Shown here: piece by piece, positions 8,055 to 18,000 of the stretch
Layout of the letters: every line of letters begins with the position of its first letter
Position numbering within the stretch: the stretch's first letter is position 1
NCBI GenBank assembly: GCA_020430775.1
Contig: JAGQJE010000343.1
Coordinates: forward strand, 1 to 44,570
Direction: 5' to 3'
Source of the DNA: Myxococcales bacterium
GTDB lineage: Bacteria; Myxococcota_A; Polyangia; Polyangiales; Houyiibacteriaceae
Length of the DNA stretch: 44,570 bases
The notes under the pieces: generated by a model
What the model was told of the DNA's origin: nothing
The model's input: the letters and a program-made list of their open reading frames with translations, nothing else
Database searches by the model: none
Position numbers and translations under genes: made by a program

Positions 8055-9094
8055 ACGAGACGCCATCGCCCGCCGGCCTGAGCGACCTGCTCCCCCCGCC
8101 ACCGCCGAACCCCTACTCCGGCGGAGGCTTCTGCTTTGGGCGCTACCGCGGGCCCTTCGACGCGCCGGATCTCTCGCGCGCCCGCGCCCCGCGCGCGCGC
8201 CTCAAGCACTGGCACTACCTCTCCGTGGTCAACGACGCGTGGTTTCTCGGCATCGGCCTCGTCCACCTCGGGTTCGCGGGCAACGCGTTCGCGTACCTCG
8301 TCGATCGCCGCGCCTCGGCGGACGGCGAGCGGCTCCGGGAGTACGAGGCGCTCTCGCCGCTCGCCGCCGCGCTCGCCTTCGCCCCGAGCTCCGTCCACGG
8401 GCGCACGCGCTGGCGCTCGCGAGGCGCCCGCGTCGAGATAGAGGCCTCGCGCGGGTGGCGCGTCTCGCTCGATCTGCCGCTCGGCGGCGCGCGCCTGCGC
8501 GGGGAGCTGGCGATCGACCCGCCGGACACCTCGCTCGGCCTGCTCTTCCCCCTCGGGCCGGATCGACCGGCCTACACGCACAAGGCGGCCGGCATGGCAG
8601 CCCGCGGCGCCCTGCGGCTGAGCGGCGCGAAGGGAGCCGGCGAGACCATCGTCGACCTGTCGCGCGCGCACGCTGTCAGCGACTGGACGCGCAGCTACGC
8701 GCTCCGCGAGACGCGCTGGAAGTGGGCCGCGTTCGCGACCGAGGGCGCGGATGGCTCGCCGCTCGGGCTGAACCTGTCCGCCGAGGTGTACGACGACGCC
8801 AACGGCGACTCGCAAGAGAACGCGCTCTTCGTCGGCGGCGCGACCCTGCCGCTCGGCGGCGTCCACTTCGCGCTGCCGTCGAACCCCCGCGCCGAGCCGT
8901 GGACCATCCGCAGCAAGCGGGGCGACGAGGTCGCGCTCACGTTCACGCCCCTCGGCGCGCGAGCCCAGGCCCTCGACCTCAAGCTCGTCAAGAGCGACTT
9001 CATCCAGCCCTTCGGTCACTTCGACGGCCACGTCCGCGGCGTCCCGATCGCCGGCGCGTTCGGCGTCGTCGAGGATCACCTCGCGGTGTGGTAG
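8051..9094 (+). CDS. DUF2804 family protein
   Basis: The 347-aa protein resembles DUF2804: an N-terminal FCFGRYRGPFDAPD, LKHWHYLSVVNDAWFLGIG, a central DWTRSYALRETRWKWAAFA and GLNLSAEVYDDANGDSQENA. The family is predicted to be beta-rich and has no firm biochemical role known to me. It starts within the nagZ stop and lies 13 nt before exonuclease III, so the three are probably cotranscribed. No signal peptide or membrane segment is visible. Confidence 0.8.
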   Translation: MNETPSPAGLSDLLPPPPPNPYSGGGFCFGRYRGPFDAPDLSRARAPRARLKHWHYLSVVNDAWFLGIGLVHLGFAGNAFAYLVDRRASADGERLREYEALSPLAAALAFAPSSVHGRTRWRSRGARVEIEASRGWRVSLDLPLGGARLRGELAIDPPDTSLGLLFPLGPDRPAYTHKAAGMAARGALRLSGAKGAGETIVDLSRAHAVSDWTRSYALRETRWKWAAFATEGADGSPLGLNLSAEVYDDANGDSQENALFVGGATLPLGGVHFALPSNPRAEPWTIRSKRGDEVALTFTPLGARAQALDLKLVKSDFIQPFGHFDGHVRGVPIAGAFGVVEDHLAVW

Positions 9095-9107
9095 ACCGGC
9101 GAGCCCG

Positions 9108-9905
9108 ATGCGCCGCCGTCCCTTCCGCGTCTATTCCTGGAACGTCAACGGGCTGCGTGCCTGCGCGAACAAGGGCTTCGTCGATTGGCTCGCCGGCGGC
9201 GACGCCGACGTCGTCGGTCTGCAGGAGACGCGCGCCCGCGCGGCGCAGCTCCCGCCTGGGCTCCGCGAGCCCGAGGGGTGGCACGCGCGCTTCGTGAGCG
9301 CAGAGCGCCCCGGATACAGCGGGGTGGCGCTCTACAGCCGGCGCGCGCCGGACGCACACGCGACGAGCCTCGACGTCGACGAGTTCGACGTCGAGGGGCG
9401 CTTTCAGCTCGCTCGCTTTGGCCGCCTGTGGGTGGCGAACGTCTACTTCCCGAACGGCAGCGGTCCAGGGCGCGACCACAGCCGCGTCCCCTACAAGCTC
9501 GCCTTCTACCGGCGCGTGTTCGAGCACCTCGAGCCGCTGCGCGCCGGGGGCGAGCCGGTGGTCGTCATCGGCGACTACAACACCGCGCGGGAGCCCATCG
9601 ACCTGGCCCGCCCCAAGCAGAACACCAAGACGAGCGGTTTCTTGCCGGAGGAGCGCGCCGAGCTCGACCGCTGGATCGACGCTGGCTGGATCGACACCTT
9701 CCGCCACTTCGAGCCGGCGGGCGAGCACTACACGTGGTGGAGCCAGCGCGGCGGCGTCCGGGAGCGCAACGTCGGCTGGCGGATCGACTACGCGCTCGCC
9801 TCGCCCGGCGCGGCGCGGCACCTGCGCGCGGCCGCCATCCACCCGGACGTCTTCGGCTCGGACCACTGCCCGATCCGCGTCGACCTCGACCCCGCGGTGC
9901 TCTGA
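9108..9905 (+). CDS. xth: Exodeoxyribonuclease III
   Basis: The 265-aa product belongs to the Mg-dependent endonuclease/exonuclease/phosphatase family. It has SWNVNGLRA (Asn7-type site), GLQETRA (E40 metal ligand), ANVYFPNG, VIGDYNTA (the catalytic DxN), GWRIDYALAS and SDHCPIRVD (terminal Asp-His pair). It would cleave 5' of abasic sites and degrade 3' ends in base excision repair. The length is usual for ExoIII. It is the third gene of the nagZ unit and ends 79 nt from a convergent gene. That gap holds only GC-rich palindromes without a T-tract. Confidence 0.95.
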   Translation: MRRRPFRVYSWNVNGLRACANKGFVDWLAGGDADVVGLQETRARAAQLPPGLREPEGWHARFVSAERPGYSGVALYSRRAPDAHATSLDVDEFDVEGRFQLARFGRLWVANVYFPNGSGPGRDHSRVPYKLAFYRRVFEHLEPLRAGGEPVVVIGDYNTAREPIDLARPKQNTKTSGFLPEERAELDRWIDAGWIDTFRHFEPAGEHYTWWSQRGGVRERNVGWRIDYALASPGAARHLRAAAIHPDVFGSDHCPIRVDLDPAVL

Positions 9906-9984
9906 CGCGCCGCGCGCACGGCGGCTGGTCGGGCCCCGGCCGGCCCCGCGAGCCGAGCGCCGCCCGGAGCAAGCCGGCGCGCCC

Positions 9985-10479
9985 TCAGGTGCCGCCGGCG
10001 TCGCCGAGCGGGATGCCCGCGTCGGAGAGCGCCGCGTCGGGGTTGCAGAACCCGTGGCCCATTGCGCCGAGGGCCTGACAGGTCCCGACGACGCACGCGC
10101 CGACGGTCGGGTCGCAAGCCTCGCGGCAGTGCGACGCGCCCACCTCCGACACGCAGATGGCGCCCCTGACGCAGTCCGTGGTCACATCACAGGGCGAGCC
10201 GATCTCCGTCGCGCCCCCGACCAGACACACGCGGCTCTCGCCGTCGTCCAGATCCGTGCACACGCTTCCGTCGCTGCAGAGCACGACCTCGGCGTCGCAC
10301 GGCTTCATGCAGACCGACGTCTGGGTCGCCTGGCGGCCGCGGTTGATGCACTCGAGCCCGCTGTTGCAGTCCTCCTGCGCGAGGCAGAAGTCCCCCACCC
10401 TGCCGTTGTCCTTGCAGCCGACGAAGAGCAGCGCGCCCAGCAGCACGCACGCCCATGACCCTCGCGAACCAAAGCGCAT
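9985..10479 (-). CDS. Cys-rich lipoprotein with Dickkopf-like spacing
   Basis: The 164-aa product has a signal MRFGSRGSWACVLLGALLF ending in the lipobox FVGC. The mature part has a Cys-rich pattern (DFCLAQEDCNSGLECI, SPCDVTTDCVRGAICV, GACVVGTCQALG) of the kind common in myxobacterial surface proteins. The tail ends with Asp-Ala-Gly repeats (SDAGIPLGDAGGT). The ATG at 10479 begins the signal peptide; a longer reading to 10557 adds only basic residues. A TACACC hexamer 8 nt before the ATG may be a -10 element. Otherwise it is the last gene of the minus-strand operon from 14913. Function unknown. Confidence 0.75.
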   Translation of the reverse strand: MRFGSRGSWACVLLGALLFVGCKDNGRVGDFCLAQEDCNSGLECINRGRQATQTSVCMKPCDAEVVLCSDGSVCTDLDDGESRVCLVGGATEIGSPCDVTTDCVRGAICVSEVGASHCREACDPTVGACVVGTCQALGAMGHGFCNPDAALSDAGIPLGDAGGT

Positions 10480-10553
10480 GGTGCGGTGGTGTAGCACCTC
10501 GACGGGACCCGGTCGGGTTTTCCGGCCCGCGAGGTCTCGATCCGCCTCGAGGG

Positions 10554-11021
10554 TCACGGCGCGGGCGCGATGAGCCGGTCCCCGGGGCGCACGCGCGCCG
10601 CGACTCCGGCGGCGACCTCGAGCACGGACTGGATGCCCTCGTGGCAGTGCGGGGTGGGGTCACCGGCGGCGACCTCACGCTCGACGGCCGCGACGACGCC
10701 GTCCGCACGGGCGAAGACCTCGTCGATGGCGAACGAGACCCCGTCGTTCACGATGCAGAGCTCGCTCGGGCCCGGCGTCACGATGAGCAGCCCGTCTCGC
10801 GGCCCGAGCGGGGCGTGACCGCGCAGCCCGCGGACGCGCTCGGCCGGCGTCACCGCGAGCTCGACCCGCACGGCGAGCCGAGGCGCGCCGTCGGGCCCTA
10901 CGACGCGCGCCTGTGGTGAGGGCGCGTCGGCGCATCCGCCCGCGACCGTTGCCATCGCGACGGCAGCAAGCCCGAGCGCAAGGCGCCGCGCGCGCGCCCA
11001 CCCGCGGAGGTCCCCCGTCAT
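10554..11021 (-). CDS. DUF192 family lipoprotein
   Basis: The 155-aa product has an N-terminal signal with lipobox TVAGGC and a DUF192 domain: ELAVTPAERVRGLRGHAPLGPRDGLLIV, FAIDEVFARADGVV and IQSVLEVAAGVAARVRPGDRL. DUF192 proteins are small beta-barrel exported proteins of poorly known role. It starts 47 nt after the di-haem oxidoreductase stop on the same strand and is probably the third gene of that operon. The FWMKNT-like core is diverged (SELCIVNDGVSFAI), with a Cys in place of the usual residues. Confidence 0.82.
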   Translation of the reverse strand: MTGDLRGWARARRLALGLAAVAMATVAGGCADAPSPQARVVGPDGAPRLAVRVELAVTPAERVRGLRGHAPLGPRDGLLIVTPGPSELCIVNDGVSFAIDEVFARADGVVAAVEREVAAGDPTPHCHEGIQSVLEVAAGVAARVRPGDRLIAPAP

Positions 11022-11068
11022 GAGGGCCGCCGCGGGCGCGCGCGCGACGCGGTCACGCCTCCGGGCGC

Positions 11069-13603
11069 TCAGAGCGAGCGCAAGAAGGCGAGCAGGTTCG
11101 CCCGGTCGGTGGGGCTGAGCGCGTTGAACGCCTCGCGGACCGAGTCAGCCTGCCCGTGGTGGGCGGCGATGGCGAGCTCGACGGTGGCCGCGCGACCGTC
11201 GTGCATGTAGGGCGCGCTCTTGGCGAGCCCCCAGAGCGGCGGCGTGCGGAAGTCGTGGATCCCCGCCATGCCCTCGACGATGCCGACCTCGTTCGGGTCG
11301 GCGACGTCGTGCAGGAGCAGGTCGCTGAACAGCGGGACGTTCGCGCCGCTCGCGGTCTGCAGCGTGGGCACGTGGCAGAACCCGCAGCCCACCTGGTTGA
11401 AGACCTCAGCGCCGGCGACGGCCTCCGCCGAGTCGGCCGAGGCCTGGCGCGGCGGCGGCGCAAGCAGCGCGGTGAAGTCGGTGATCTCGTCGACGATCTG
11501 CGTCGAGACCTCCGGGTCCGGGACGCCGTCGTCGTCGGTGCTGCACCCGAACCGCGACAGGCCGTCCGGGTCGGGCGGCATGGTCATGCCCATCTCGTTG
11601 CAGAGCGCGTCTCGCGTGAAGTCCTTGAGGCGCGGCGCGCTGCCCTTCCACCCGAACTTGCCGACGGTGGGCGTGCCATCTGCGAAGGTGGTCTCGAAGA
11701 CGCGGCCAGCCATCGCAGGGTTCGCCGTCATCTCGCTGTCGGCCAGGTCGCGAATGGTCTCATCCGAGATCTGGTCGATGAGCCCGAAGCCGAAGAGCAT
11801 CGGCGTCTGGCGCGTCTCGGTCACGGTGGTCGTCGGGTCGAGCAGCGGCCGCGTGTCGTTCGAGGCGAAGTGTGGCGCGGGCGTCCCCGATGGTGCGCTG
11901 AAGTCCGCAAACCCGTCCGGCGGGATGAGCACGATCGGCGGGTTGAGGGTCGAAGCGTCGGGCTGCGTCGCGCTCGGGTCGAGCGGGAGACTGCCCTGCC
12001 GCGACGCGTTCACGCCGAGCGGGCCGCTGCCGCCGATGACGGGGTCCGAGTGGCACGCACGGCACGAGTCGCCGTTGAAATGCGCGCCCATCCCCGACTC
12101 ATAGGAGCGGCGGCGGTCGAACTCGGTGCGGCCGACCTTGAACGCCGCGAGCTCGTCGGACGAGAGCCCGGCGAGCGGCGCGCCGTACTCACCCTGGGCG
12201 GGCACGGGGCTGTCCGGGTAGAGCGAGCCGATCGTGTGCTGCGACGCACCGCCGAGCGAGCGGAGGAACGCCAGCACGGCGTCGCGGTCGGTCTGCGCCA
12301 GCGCCACGTAGCCGTCGCGGGCGCGCTGCGCTTCGCCGCCGTGCCACCGGATGGCGTCGTCGAGGGTCGACGCGCGCCCGTCGTGCAGGAACGCGCCGAG
12401 CGCGGCCACGCCCCACAGCGGCGACGTGCGGAACTCGCTGCCGGTCGCGCCTCCCATCGGGATGCCGTCCGCGAGGTCCGGCCCCATGTCGTGGATGAGC
12501 AGGTCGCTGTAGAGCGGGATCGGCCCGCGCGGGCTGTCGAGGCTCTTCACGTGGCAGTCGGCGCAGCCGACGTCGTTGAAGACCTGCTCACCGTGCGTGG
12601 TCTCCGGCGTCGGCGCGTCGGGGCGCGGCGGGCCGAGCAGCATCGAGAACGACACGAGATCGAAGAGGTCGTTCGGGCCGAGCTCCGGGTCGGGCACCGC
12701 GTCGCCGTCCTTGAGCGGCTCGGACGGGGCGGCGACCTGCTTGTCGATCGAGTCCGCGTCGGCGGCGACGCTCGGCACGGGGAGCTGCGCCTGCAGATCC
12801 TTCGGGAGCGGGTCGCTCGTGATGCCGGCGTGGTTGACGATCGGGCCGCGAACGAAGCCCTCGAGCGTGTCGGTCTGCGCCTTGACGCCGAAGCGGCCGA
12901 CGAAGCCCTTGATCATGTTGGGACGCCCGGAGATGCCGTCGCCGTCGCAGTCATCCGGATCTGCGTGCGCGAGGATCGACTCCTCGGGGATCTGCGCCAC
13001 GAGCCCGACGCCCCAGAACGGGATGGCCGTCCTGGTGACCGAGAGGTTGACGTTCGATTCGGTCGCGCGGCGGACGATGCGCGTGACGCGCTCCTTCGGG
13101 TTGTCCGGGCTGGTCGGCGCGTTCGGGTCGTAGTCGGGGTTCGCTGTGCGCATCAGGCGGAACTGCGGCAGCACGCCGCTGTGGCCATCGTCGCCGAAGC
13201 TCACCGTGCCGTCGGGGTTCTTCGTGCCGATGAGCAGGAAGTCTCGCCAGTGCTCCCCGCCGCCGCCGAGGACGGGCTGGTTGTGGCACGACAGGCACGA
13301 GGTGACGTTGTAGTCGGGCCCGAGCCCCTCGGCCGGCGTGAAGCGGTGCTTGGCGATCGCGAAGCCCTTCTCGAAGTCGTCGCGCTGCTTCGGCGTCGCG
13401 AACGGCACCGGATCGCCGATCTTGTCGACGAAGATGTCGCCGACCGGCTCGGTGGAGGGGGGGGGCGGCATCCGGCACTGCTCGCCGGTATCCGCCGCGC
13501 CACCGCCTCCGCACCCAACAGCGACCAGCGCCGCCGTCATGAGCGCGGCGGCCGGACCAACGCGGCCCAGCCGGCGCGCCAGCTTGGTTCCCCTCTCACT
13601 CAT
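11069..13603 (-). CDS. Tandem-duplicated di-haem oxidoreductase lipoprotein (DHOR/DUF1111, four CxxCH)
   Basis: The 844-aa exported protein has a lipobox AVGC followed by a Gly run. Four c-type haem motifs occur in order: CLSCH, CADCH, CRACH and CGFCH. The first two lie in one DHOR unit and the last two in a second copy. Each copy ends with the same pattern (SPLWGVAALGAFLHDGRAST and PPLWGLAKSAPYMHDGRAAT, then AVLAFLRSL and NLLAFLRSL). DHOR proteins resemble di-haem cytochrome c peroxidases and work in the periplasm or on the surface. Most have one unit, so this looks like a fused duplication that could hold four haems. The start overlaps the stop of the upstream propeller-like lipoprotein (ATGA). 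Substrate unknown. Confidence 0.9.
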   Translation of the reverse strand: MSERGTKLARRLGRVGPAAALMTAALVAVGCGGGGAADTGEQCRMPPPPSTEPVGDIFVDKIGDPVPFATPKQRDDFEKGFAIAKHRFTPAEGLGPDYNVTSCLSCHNQPVLGGGGEHWRDFLLIGTKNPDGTVSFGDDGHSGVLPQFRLMRTANPDYDPNAPTSPDNPKERVTRIVRRATESNVNLSVTRTAIPFWGVGLVAQIPEESILAHADPDDCDGDGISGRPNMIKGFVGRFGVKAQTDTLEGFVRGPIVNHAGITSDPLPKDLQAQLPVPSVAADADSIDKQVAAPSEPLKDGDAVPDPELGPNDLFDLVSFSMLLGPPRPDAPTPETTHGEQVFNDVGCADCHVKSLDSPRGPIPLYSDLLIHDMGPDLADGIPMGGATGSEFRTSPLWGVAALGAFLHDGRASTLDDAIRWHGGEAQRARDGYVALAQTDRDAVLAFLRSLGGASQHTIGSLYPDSPVPAQGEYGAPLAGLSSDELAAFKVGRTEFDRRRSYESGMGAHFNGDSCRACHSDPVIGGSGPLGVNASRQGSLPLDPSATQPDASTLNPPIVLIPPDGFADFSAPSGTPAPHFASNDTRPLLDPTTTVTETRQTPMLFGFGLIDQISDETIRDLADSEMTANPAMAGRVFETTFADGTPTVGKFGWKGSAPRLKDFTRDALCNEMGMTMPPDPDGLSRFGCSTDDDGVPDPEVSTQIVDEITDFTALLAPPPRQASADSAEAVAGAEVFNQVGCGFCHVPTLQTASGANVPLFSDLLLHDVADPNEVGIVEGMAGIHDFRTPPLWGLAKSAPYMHDGRAATVELAIAAHHGQADSVREAFNALSPTDRANLLAFLRSL

Positions 13604-14913
13604 TCGTCACTCCCCAGCTTGCGCTGCACGACGATCCCCACGTAGGGGTCGTCGTTACCCTTGTCGAAGTTGCCGCCCACCGCGTAGAGCGTGTGGTTGT
13701 CGCGGTCTCCGTGAACGCTGTGGAACTCCAGCCGCGAGGTCCCGGAGTCCTCCTGGACGACCTCCCCGGTGTCGAGGTGGATCGTCACGATGGTCCCGGC
13801 CACGCCGACGGCGTGCGCGACGTTGGGCTTGTCCATCCACACGCCGTTCAGACCGGGCAGAGGCTGCAGCTCGTGGCTCGTCCAGCTCGACCCGTCCCAG
13901 ACCGCGTAGACGCCGTTGGCGCGCCCACCGACGGCGACGATGTGGTTGGGCCCGGTGCCCCACAGCGAGATGAGGTCGCGCGAGGTGCCCGCCGTCTGCG
14001 CCGTGAACTCATTCCCGTCCCAGTGCAGCAGGATGCCGCCCTGGCCGACGATCCACACGTCGTTCGCGCTCGTTCCCCAGACCTTGAAGAACGCGCGCAC
14101 GCCCGTGCGGACGCCGAAGTCGCCGTCGAGGGCGCCCGGGAACCACTGGCGCAGGTCCACGCGGTTCCACTCGCCGTCCTGGTAGTGGATGACCACCGGG
14201 CTGTCGTCGACCCTGCGGTCGTCCGGCGTCCCCTGCGGGTTCGACGTACCGAGCCCCCCGACGACCCAGAGGTCGTCCGGCGTCGGCCCCCAGATGCCCC
14301 AGAGCGGCGAGCGCTTGGCGACGTTGTCGCCCGGCCAGCACCACAGCGGCTGGTTAGGGCCCTGGCACTCGGGCTGCGGGTGGCCGACGACGCCGAAGAG
14401 CCGCACGAAGCAGCCCGGCACGGTGTCGATCTCGTCGATCGTGCACTGCCGGCACGACCCGACCCCGCCGGGCTCGCACTTGTCTCCGAGCTGCGTGTAG
14501 AAGATGCGTCCCTGGCGCCCGACGAGGACGCGCGTCGCCTTGTTGAAGCCGATGCCCCAGTTGGCGAAGCTCATCTCGGAGCCAAGCTGCGACTCCTTGA
14601 ACGCACCCTTGAAGTTGCAGTACTCGCGCCCGTGCGAGAAGAGCACTTTGTCCTCGTCGGGGCACTCGTCGACGCTCTGGCCCTGGTCGTTCGGCGGGCA
14701 GCCGAGGCGGTCGTCGCCGCCGACGGTGCACACGCCGGCCCCCGGCACGTCGAACACGGACGAGACCCACCCGGCGTTCGTCGCGTCGAACGCCGGGGCC
14801 CACGCGTCGGTCGGCCCCGGCCCGCCGCCGGGCTTCGTGTCGCCCGACCCGCTTCCACAACCCGCAGCCGCAAAGGCGACCGCCAACCCCAAGCCAACCC
14901 AAGTGCGCTTCAT
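13600..14913 (-). CDS. Propeller-like repeat lipoprotein
   Basis: The 437-aa product has the signal MKRTWVGLGLAVAFAAAGC with a clear lipobox. After a Cys-containing region (GREYCNFKG, CEPGGVGSCRQCTI) come repeats of the type LWGIWGPTPDDLWVVGGLG, VWGTSANDVWIVGQGG, LWGTGPNHIVAVGG and HSVHGDRDNHTLYAVGG. The repeated WG-DVWVVG pattern suggests a beta-propeller surface protein of a kind frequent in myxobacteria. The ATG at 14913 opens the signal; the longer frame to 14952 does not. It overlaps the haem protein start by 4 nt, so the two are translationally coupled and may work together outside the cell. Binding partner unknown. Confidence 0.8.
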   Translation of the reverse strand: MKRTWVGLGLAVAFAAAGCGSGSGDTKPGGGPGPTDAWAPAFDATNAGWVSSVFDVPGAGVCTVGGDDRLGCPPNDQGQSVDECPDEDKVLFSHGREYCNFKGAFKESQLGSEMSFANWGIGFNKATRVLVGRQGRIFYTQLGDKCEPGGVGSCRQCTIDEIDTVPGCFVRLFGVVGHPQPECQGPNQPLWCWPGDNVAKRSPLWGIWGPTPDDLWVVGGLGTSNPQGTPDDRRVDDSPVVIHYQDGEWNRVDLRQWFPGALDGDFGVRTGVRAFFKVWGTSANDVWIVGQGGILLHWDGNEFTAQTAGTSRDLISLWGTGPNHIVAVGGRANGVYAVWDGSSWTSHELQPLPGLNGVWMDKPNVAHAVGVAGTIVTIHLDTGEVVQEDSGTSRLEFHSVHGDRDNHTLYAVGGNFDKGNDDPYVGIVVQRKLGSDE

Positions 14914-14924
14914 ACCGACCTGCC

Positions 14925-14952
14925 AGTATGACCGACGGCCGCCGAAAGCCAA
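14925..14952 (-). promoter_or_regulatory. Candidate promoter of the lipoprotein/haem operon
   Basis: Minus strand: TTGGCT (14952-14947), 16 nt, CATACT (14930-14925), 11 nt before ATG 14913. GGCAGGT in the short leader may act as a weak ribosome site. Confidence 0.4.
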
Positions 14953-14962
14953 GGCAGGCTGC

Positions 14963-14984
14963 GCAAATGTTGTGCAAATGTTGT
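14963..14984. repeat. Two adjacent 11-bp direct repeats upstream of the haem operon
   Basis: GCAAATGTTGT occurs at 14963-14973 and again at 14974-14984, followed by GTAATTA. It is strikingly A+T-rich for this genome and lies just upstream of the candidate promoter of the lipoprotein/haem operon. One helical turn per unit would suit an activator or repressor binding head to tail. Confidence 0.6.
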
Positions 14985-15028
14985 GTAATTACGCCGGAAG
15001 GCGTAGCGTTGCGCAGGTATTCGGCGCT

Positions 15029-18000
15029 TCAGGCCTTCCTGGGGCGAGCCTTCTTCGGCGCGGCTTTCTTCGCGCTCGGTGTCTTTTTACGTGCGGAGTG
15101 CGGCCGGTAGGTCGCGCGGGGGAGGTCGAGCCGAAACGTCTGCCCGGCCCACTGCGCAGGGCGGCGCTCGTCACGCAGGGCGGACTTGATCGGCCGGTAG
15201 CCCTCGGTCATGGGGATCGCCTCGAGGACTCGCACGAAGGCCGGAAGCTGCCCGTCGGACAGCTCCGTGCGCAGCGCGTCGAAGAGCCCCCTCGGCTCGA
15301 AATCGCGCCCGCTCCGCAAGACGAGCGCCACGACGACCTTCTCCGCGCCGCGACCGTCGATGGCGACGCTGTACGCCGCCGCGAGCGCGACCTCCGGTCT
15401 CGAGTGCACGACGGCCTCGAGCTTCCGGGAGAAGACCACGCCGTCCGGCGTCCGCAGGACATCCGAGGCGCGGTCGACGAAGAAGTAGTCGCCGTCCGGA
15501 TCCCGGCGCATCAGGTCGCGCGTAACGAACCACGCGTCGCCCGGCGCGAAGGCGTCCTCGACGACGCGCTCGCGCGTCACGACCTCGGCCTCGCGCGCGG
15601 GGTCGACCTTGGCGACGAGCGCGCCGACCTCGCCCGCCCGCACGCGCTCGAGGCGGCCGTCCATGTCGACCGCGGGCGCGCCCCGTTCGAGGTCGTAGCG
15701 GACGAGCCCCACAGGGGCGCTGCCGGGGAGCGGGCGTCCGACAGAGCCGACCTTCTCGCCGCTCGCGTTCGCGAGGACCGCGTGATGCTCGGTCGACGCG
15801 TAGAGCTCGAGCACCCCCGCCGGGGCGAAGCGGTCGACGAGGCCGCGCCAGACGTCCGGCCGCAAGCCGCTCCCGGCGAACAAGCGCACGGGGTGGCTCT
15901 GATCGGCGGCCGACGCGGGCGCGTCGATCAGCGGCCGGAGCATCTCGCCCGCGTAGAACACCACGCTCGCGCCGCAGCGCCGCACGTCCCCCCAGAAGGT
16001 GTGCGCGTCGAAGCGCGGCGCGAGCGCGAGGCGGGCGCCGCCGACGAGCGCGCCGGAGACGCTCACCAGCGTGCCCGCGGGGTGGTGCAGCGGCAGGCAG
16101 CAGTAGACCGTGTCGTCCGGGCTCAGGGTGCAGGCGCCCGCCGCGCCGTACGCGGAGAACGCCCAGCGCCCGTGCGTGACCTGCGCGAGGCGCAGTCCGC
16201 CGGAGCGGCCCACCGTCGCGTAGATCATGGCGAGGTCGCGCGCGACGCCTGGGTTCGGCTCGTACCAATCGGGAAGCGCGACGGCGGCCGGGTCGATCGA
16301 CTCCATGTCGAAGACGCCGTCGTCCAGCGACCGGGCGTCGCCGCCGCCGCCGAGGACGAGGACGTCGACGCCGTCGCGGTCGTCGCCGCCGGCGAGCGGG
16401 GCGCAGCGATCGACGCGCTCCGGGTCGATGACGAGCGTGCCGGCGCCCGCCTCCGAGAGGACCTGCGCGATCGACTCCGCCGACAGGCCAGAGCCCATGA
16501 GCACCGGGACGGCGCCGAGGCGGATGAGGGCCACCATCGCGCTCAGGTAGCTCGGGCGGCTCTGCATGCAGACGCCGACGCGCGCGCCCGGACGGACGCC
16601 GCGATCGATGAAGCCGCGGACGACGGCGTCGACCCGCCGATCCGCGTCGGCGTAGCTGAAGGCGCGCCCGTGCCAGAGGAAGAAGGTGCGCTCGGGGATG
16701 CGCTGCGCCTGCTCCGCGAGCGCCCGCGCGATGCCGACGGGCGTGTCGGGCCCCAGCTCGCTGAGCATCTGCAGGCGGTCGACCTGATAGCGCACGGCGT
16801 CGACCCGGTCGCCGATGGCCTTCGTCAAGCCCCCGAGGACGCCCCAGACGCCGCTGAGCACATCGGTCGCGGCATCGTAGAAAAGCTTGAAGTCGAGGCG
16901 CACCTCGTCGAAGGCGGCCTCGTCGGGCTCCTCGAGACGCCGGGTCTCGTAAGCGAGCGCCCGGGGACGCGGCCCGCGCCCGTCGATCCAGCGCACCCAC
17001 TCGGCGACCGCAGGCCACGACACCCCGTTCGCGCGGGACCCGATGACCAGCCCGAAGTGCCCGGCCTTGAGCGGCACCTCGTGCAGGTCGGCGTTCGGCG
17101 CGGCGCGGCGGATGGCGCGCACGGAGGGCGGCTGGGCGATGCTGTCGCGCGTGCCGACGAAGTACAGCACCGGGCAGCGGATGTCCGCGAGCGTGAGCGC
17201 GCGCCCGTCGATGACGAAGCCACCCGAGGCGAGGCGGTTGTGGACGACGAACTCGTCGATGAAGGTCCGGAGCGCCGGGCCCGGCCACGCGACGAAGCCC
17301 TCGCCGCCGAGGAAGCGGCGCCGGATGGCGCGGCGCTCGAGCGCCTGCCGATCGTTCAGCAGCCGGATGAACTCGACGACCTGCTGTACCTCCTTGCGCG
17401 CGCTGAGGAGCTTGAAGCCGGTGCTCGTGAGGTACCCTGGGAGGCCCTCGACCTTGTCGAGGGGCGCATCCAAGGCGGCACGCGCGGCGCGGAACACCTC
17501 GGCCGCGACGCCGGCGTCGATGTTCGGCAGGTTGCGGTGGATATCGACGGGGCTCCCGAAGGTGATGACCGAGCGCAGCCCCTCCGAGCGGCGATAGGCG
17601 GCGGCCTGGTAGGCGAACATGCCGCCCTGTGAGTACCCGGTGAGGTGGACATCCCGTCCCGTCGCCTCGCGCACGCGTGTCACCGCGTCATCGACGGCGC
17701 GGATGTGGTCGTCGAGGGTGCGCTCCATGCCGCCCTCCTGCGCTTCGGGCGCGCCGAAGTCGACGATCCACGGCTCGATCCCGCGGGCGATCAGCGCGCG
17801 CACGACGCTGATGTCCGGGGCCATGTCGTAGATCTCGGAGGTGAGCATCAGCGGCGGGATGAGCAGGACCGCCCCCTCGCCGCGCTCACCCGGGGCGACG
17901 CGCGGCACGCTGCCGGCGGGGCAGGGATACCGTCGCAGCCGGTAGACGCGCTCGGCGTGCACCACCTCGAAGGGCGTCCGATCCGCGTCCGTGTGCCGGC

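Noticed and set aside
9906-9984. An intrinsic terminator between exonuclease III and the lipoprotein
   Set aside because: There are GC palindromes but no T-tract on either strand.
11156-13645. A plus-strand open frame of 829 codons opposite the haem protein
   Set aside because: The same shadow effect; the minus-strand frame has four CxxCH motifs and a lipobox.
14504-17632. A plus-strand open frame of 1042 codons opposite the PhaC/ANL gene
   Set aside because: It mirrors codons of the real minus-strand gene, is Arg/Ala-rich, has no domains and no ribosome site. High GC makes long shadow frames common.
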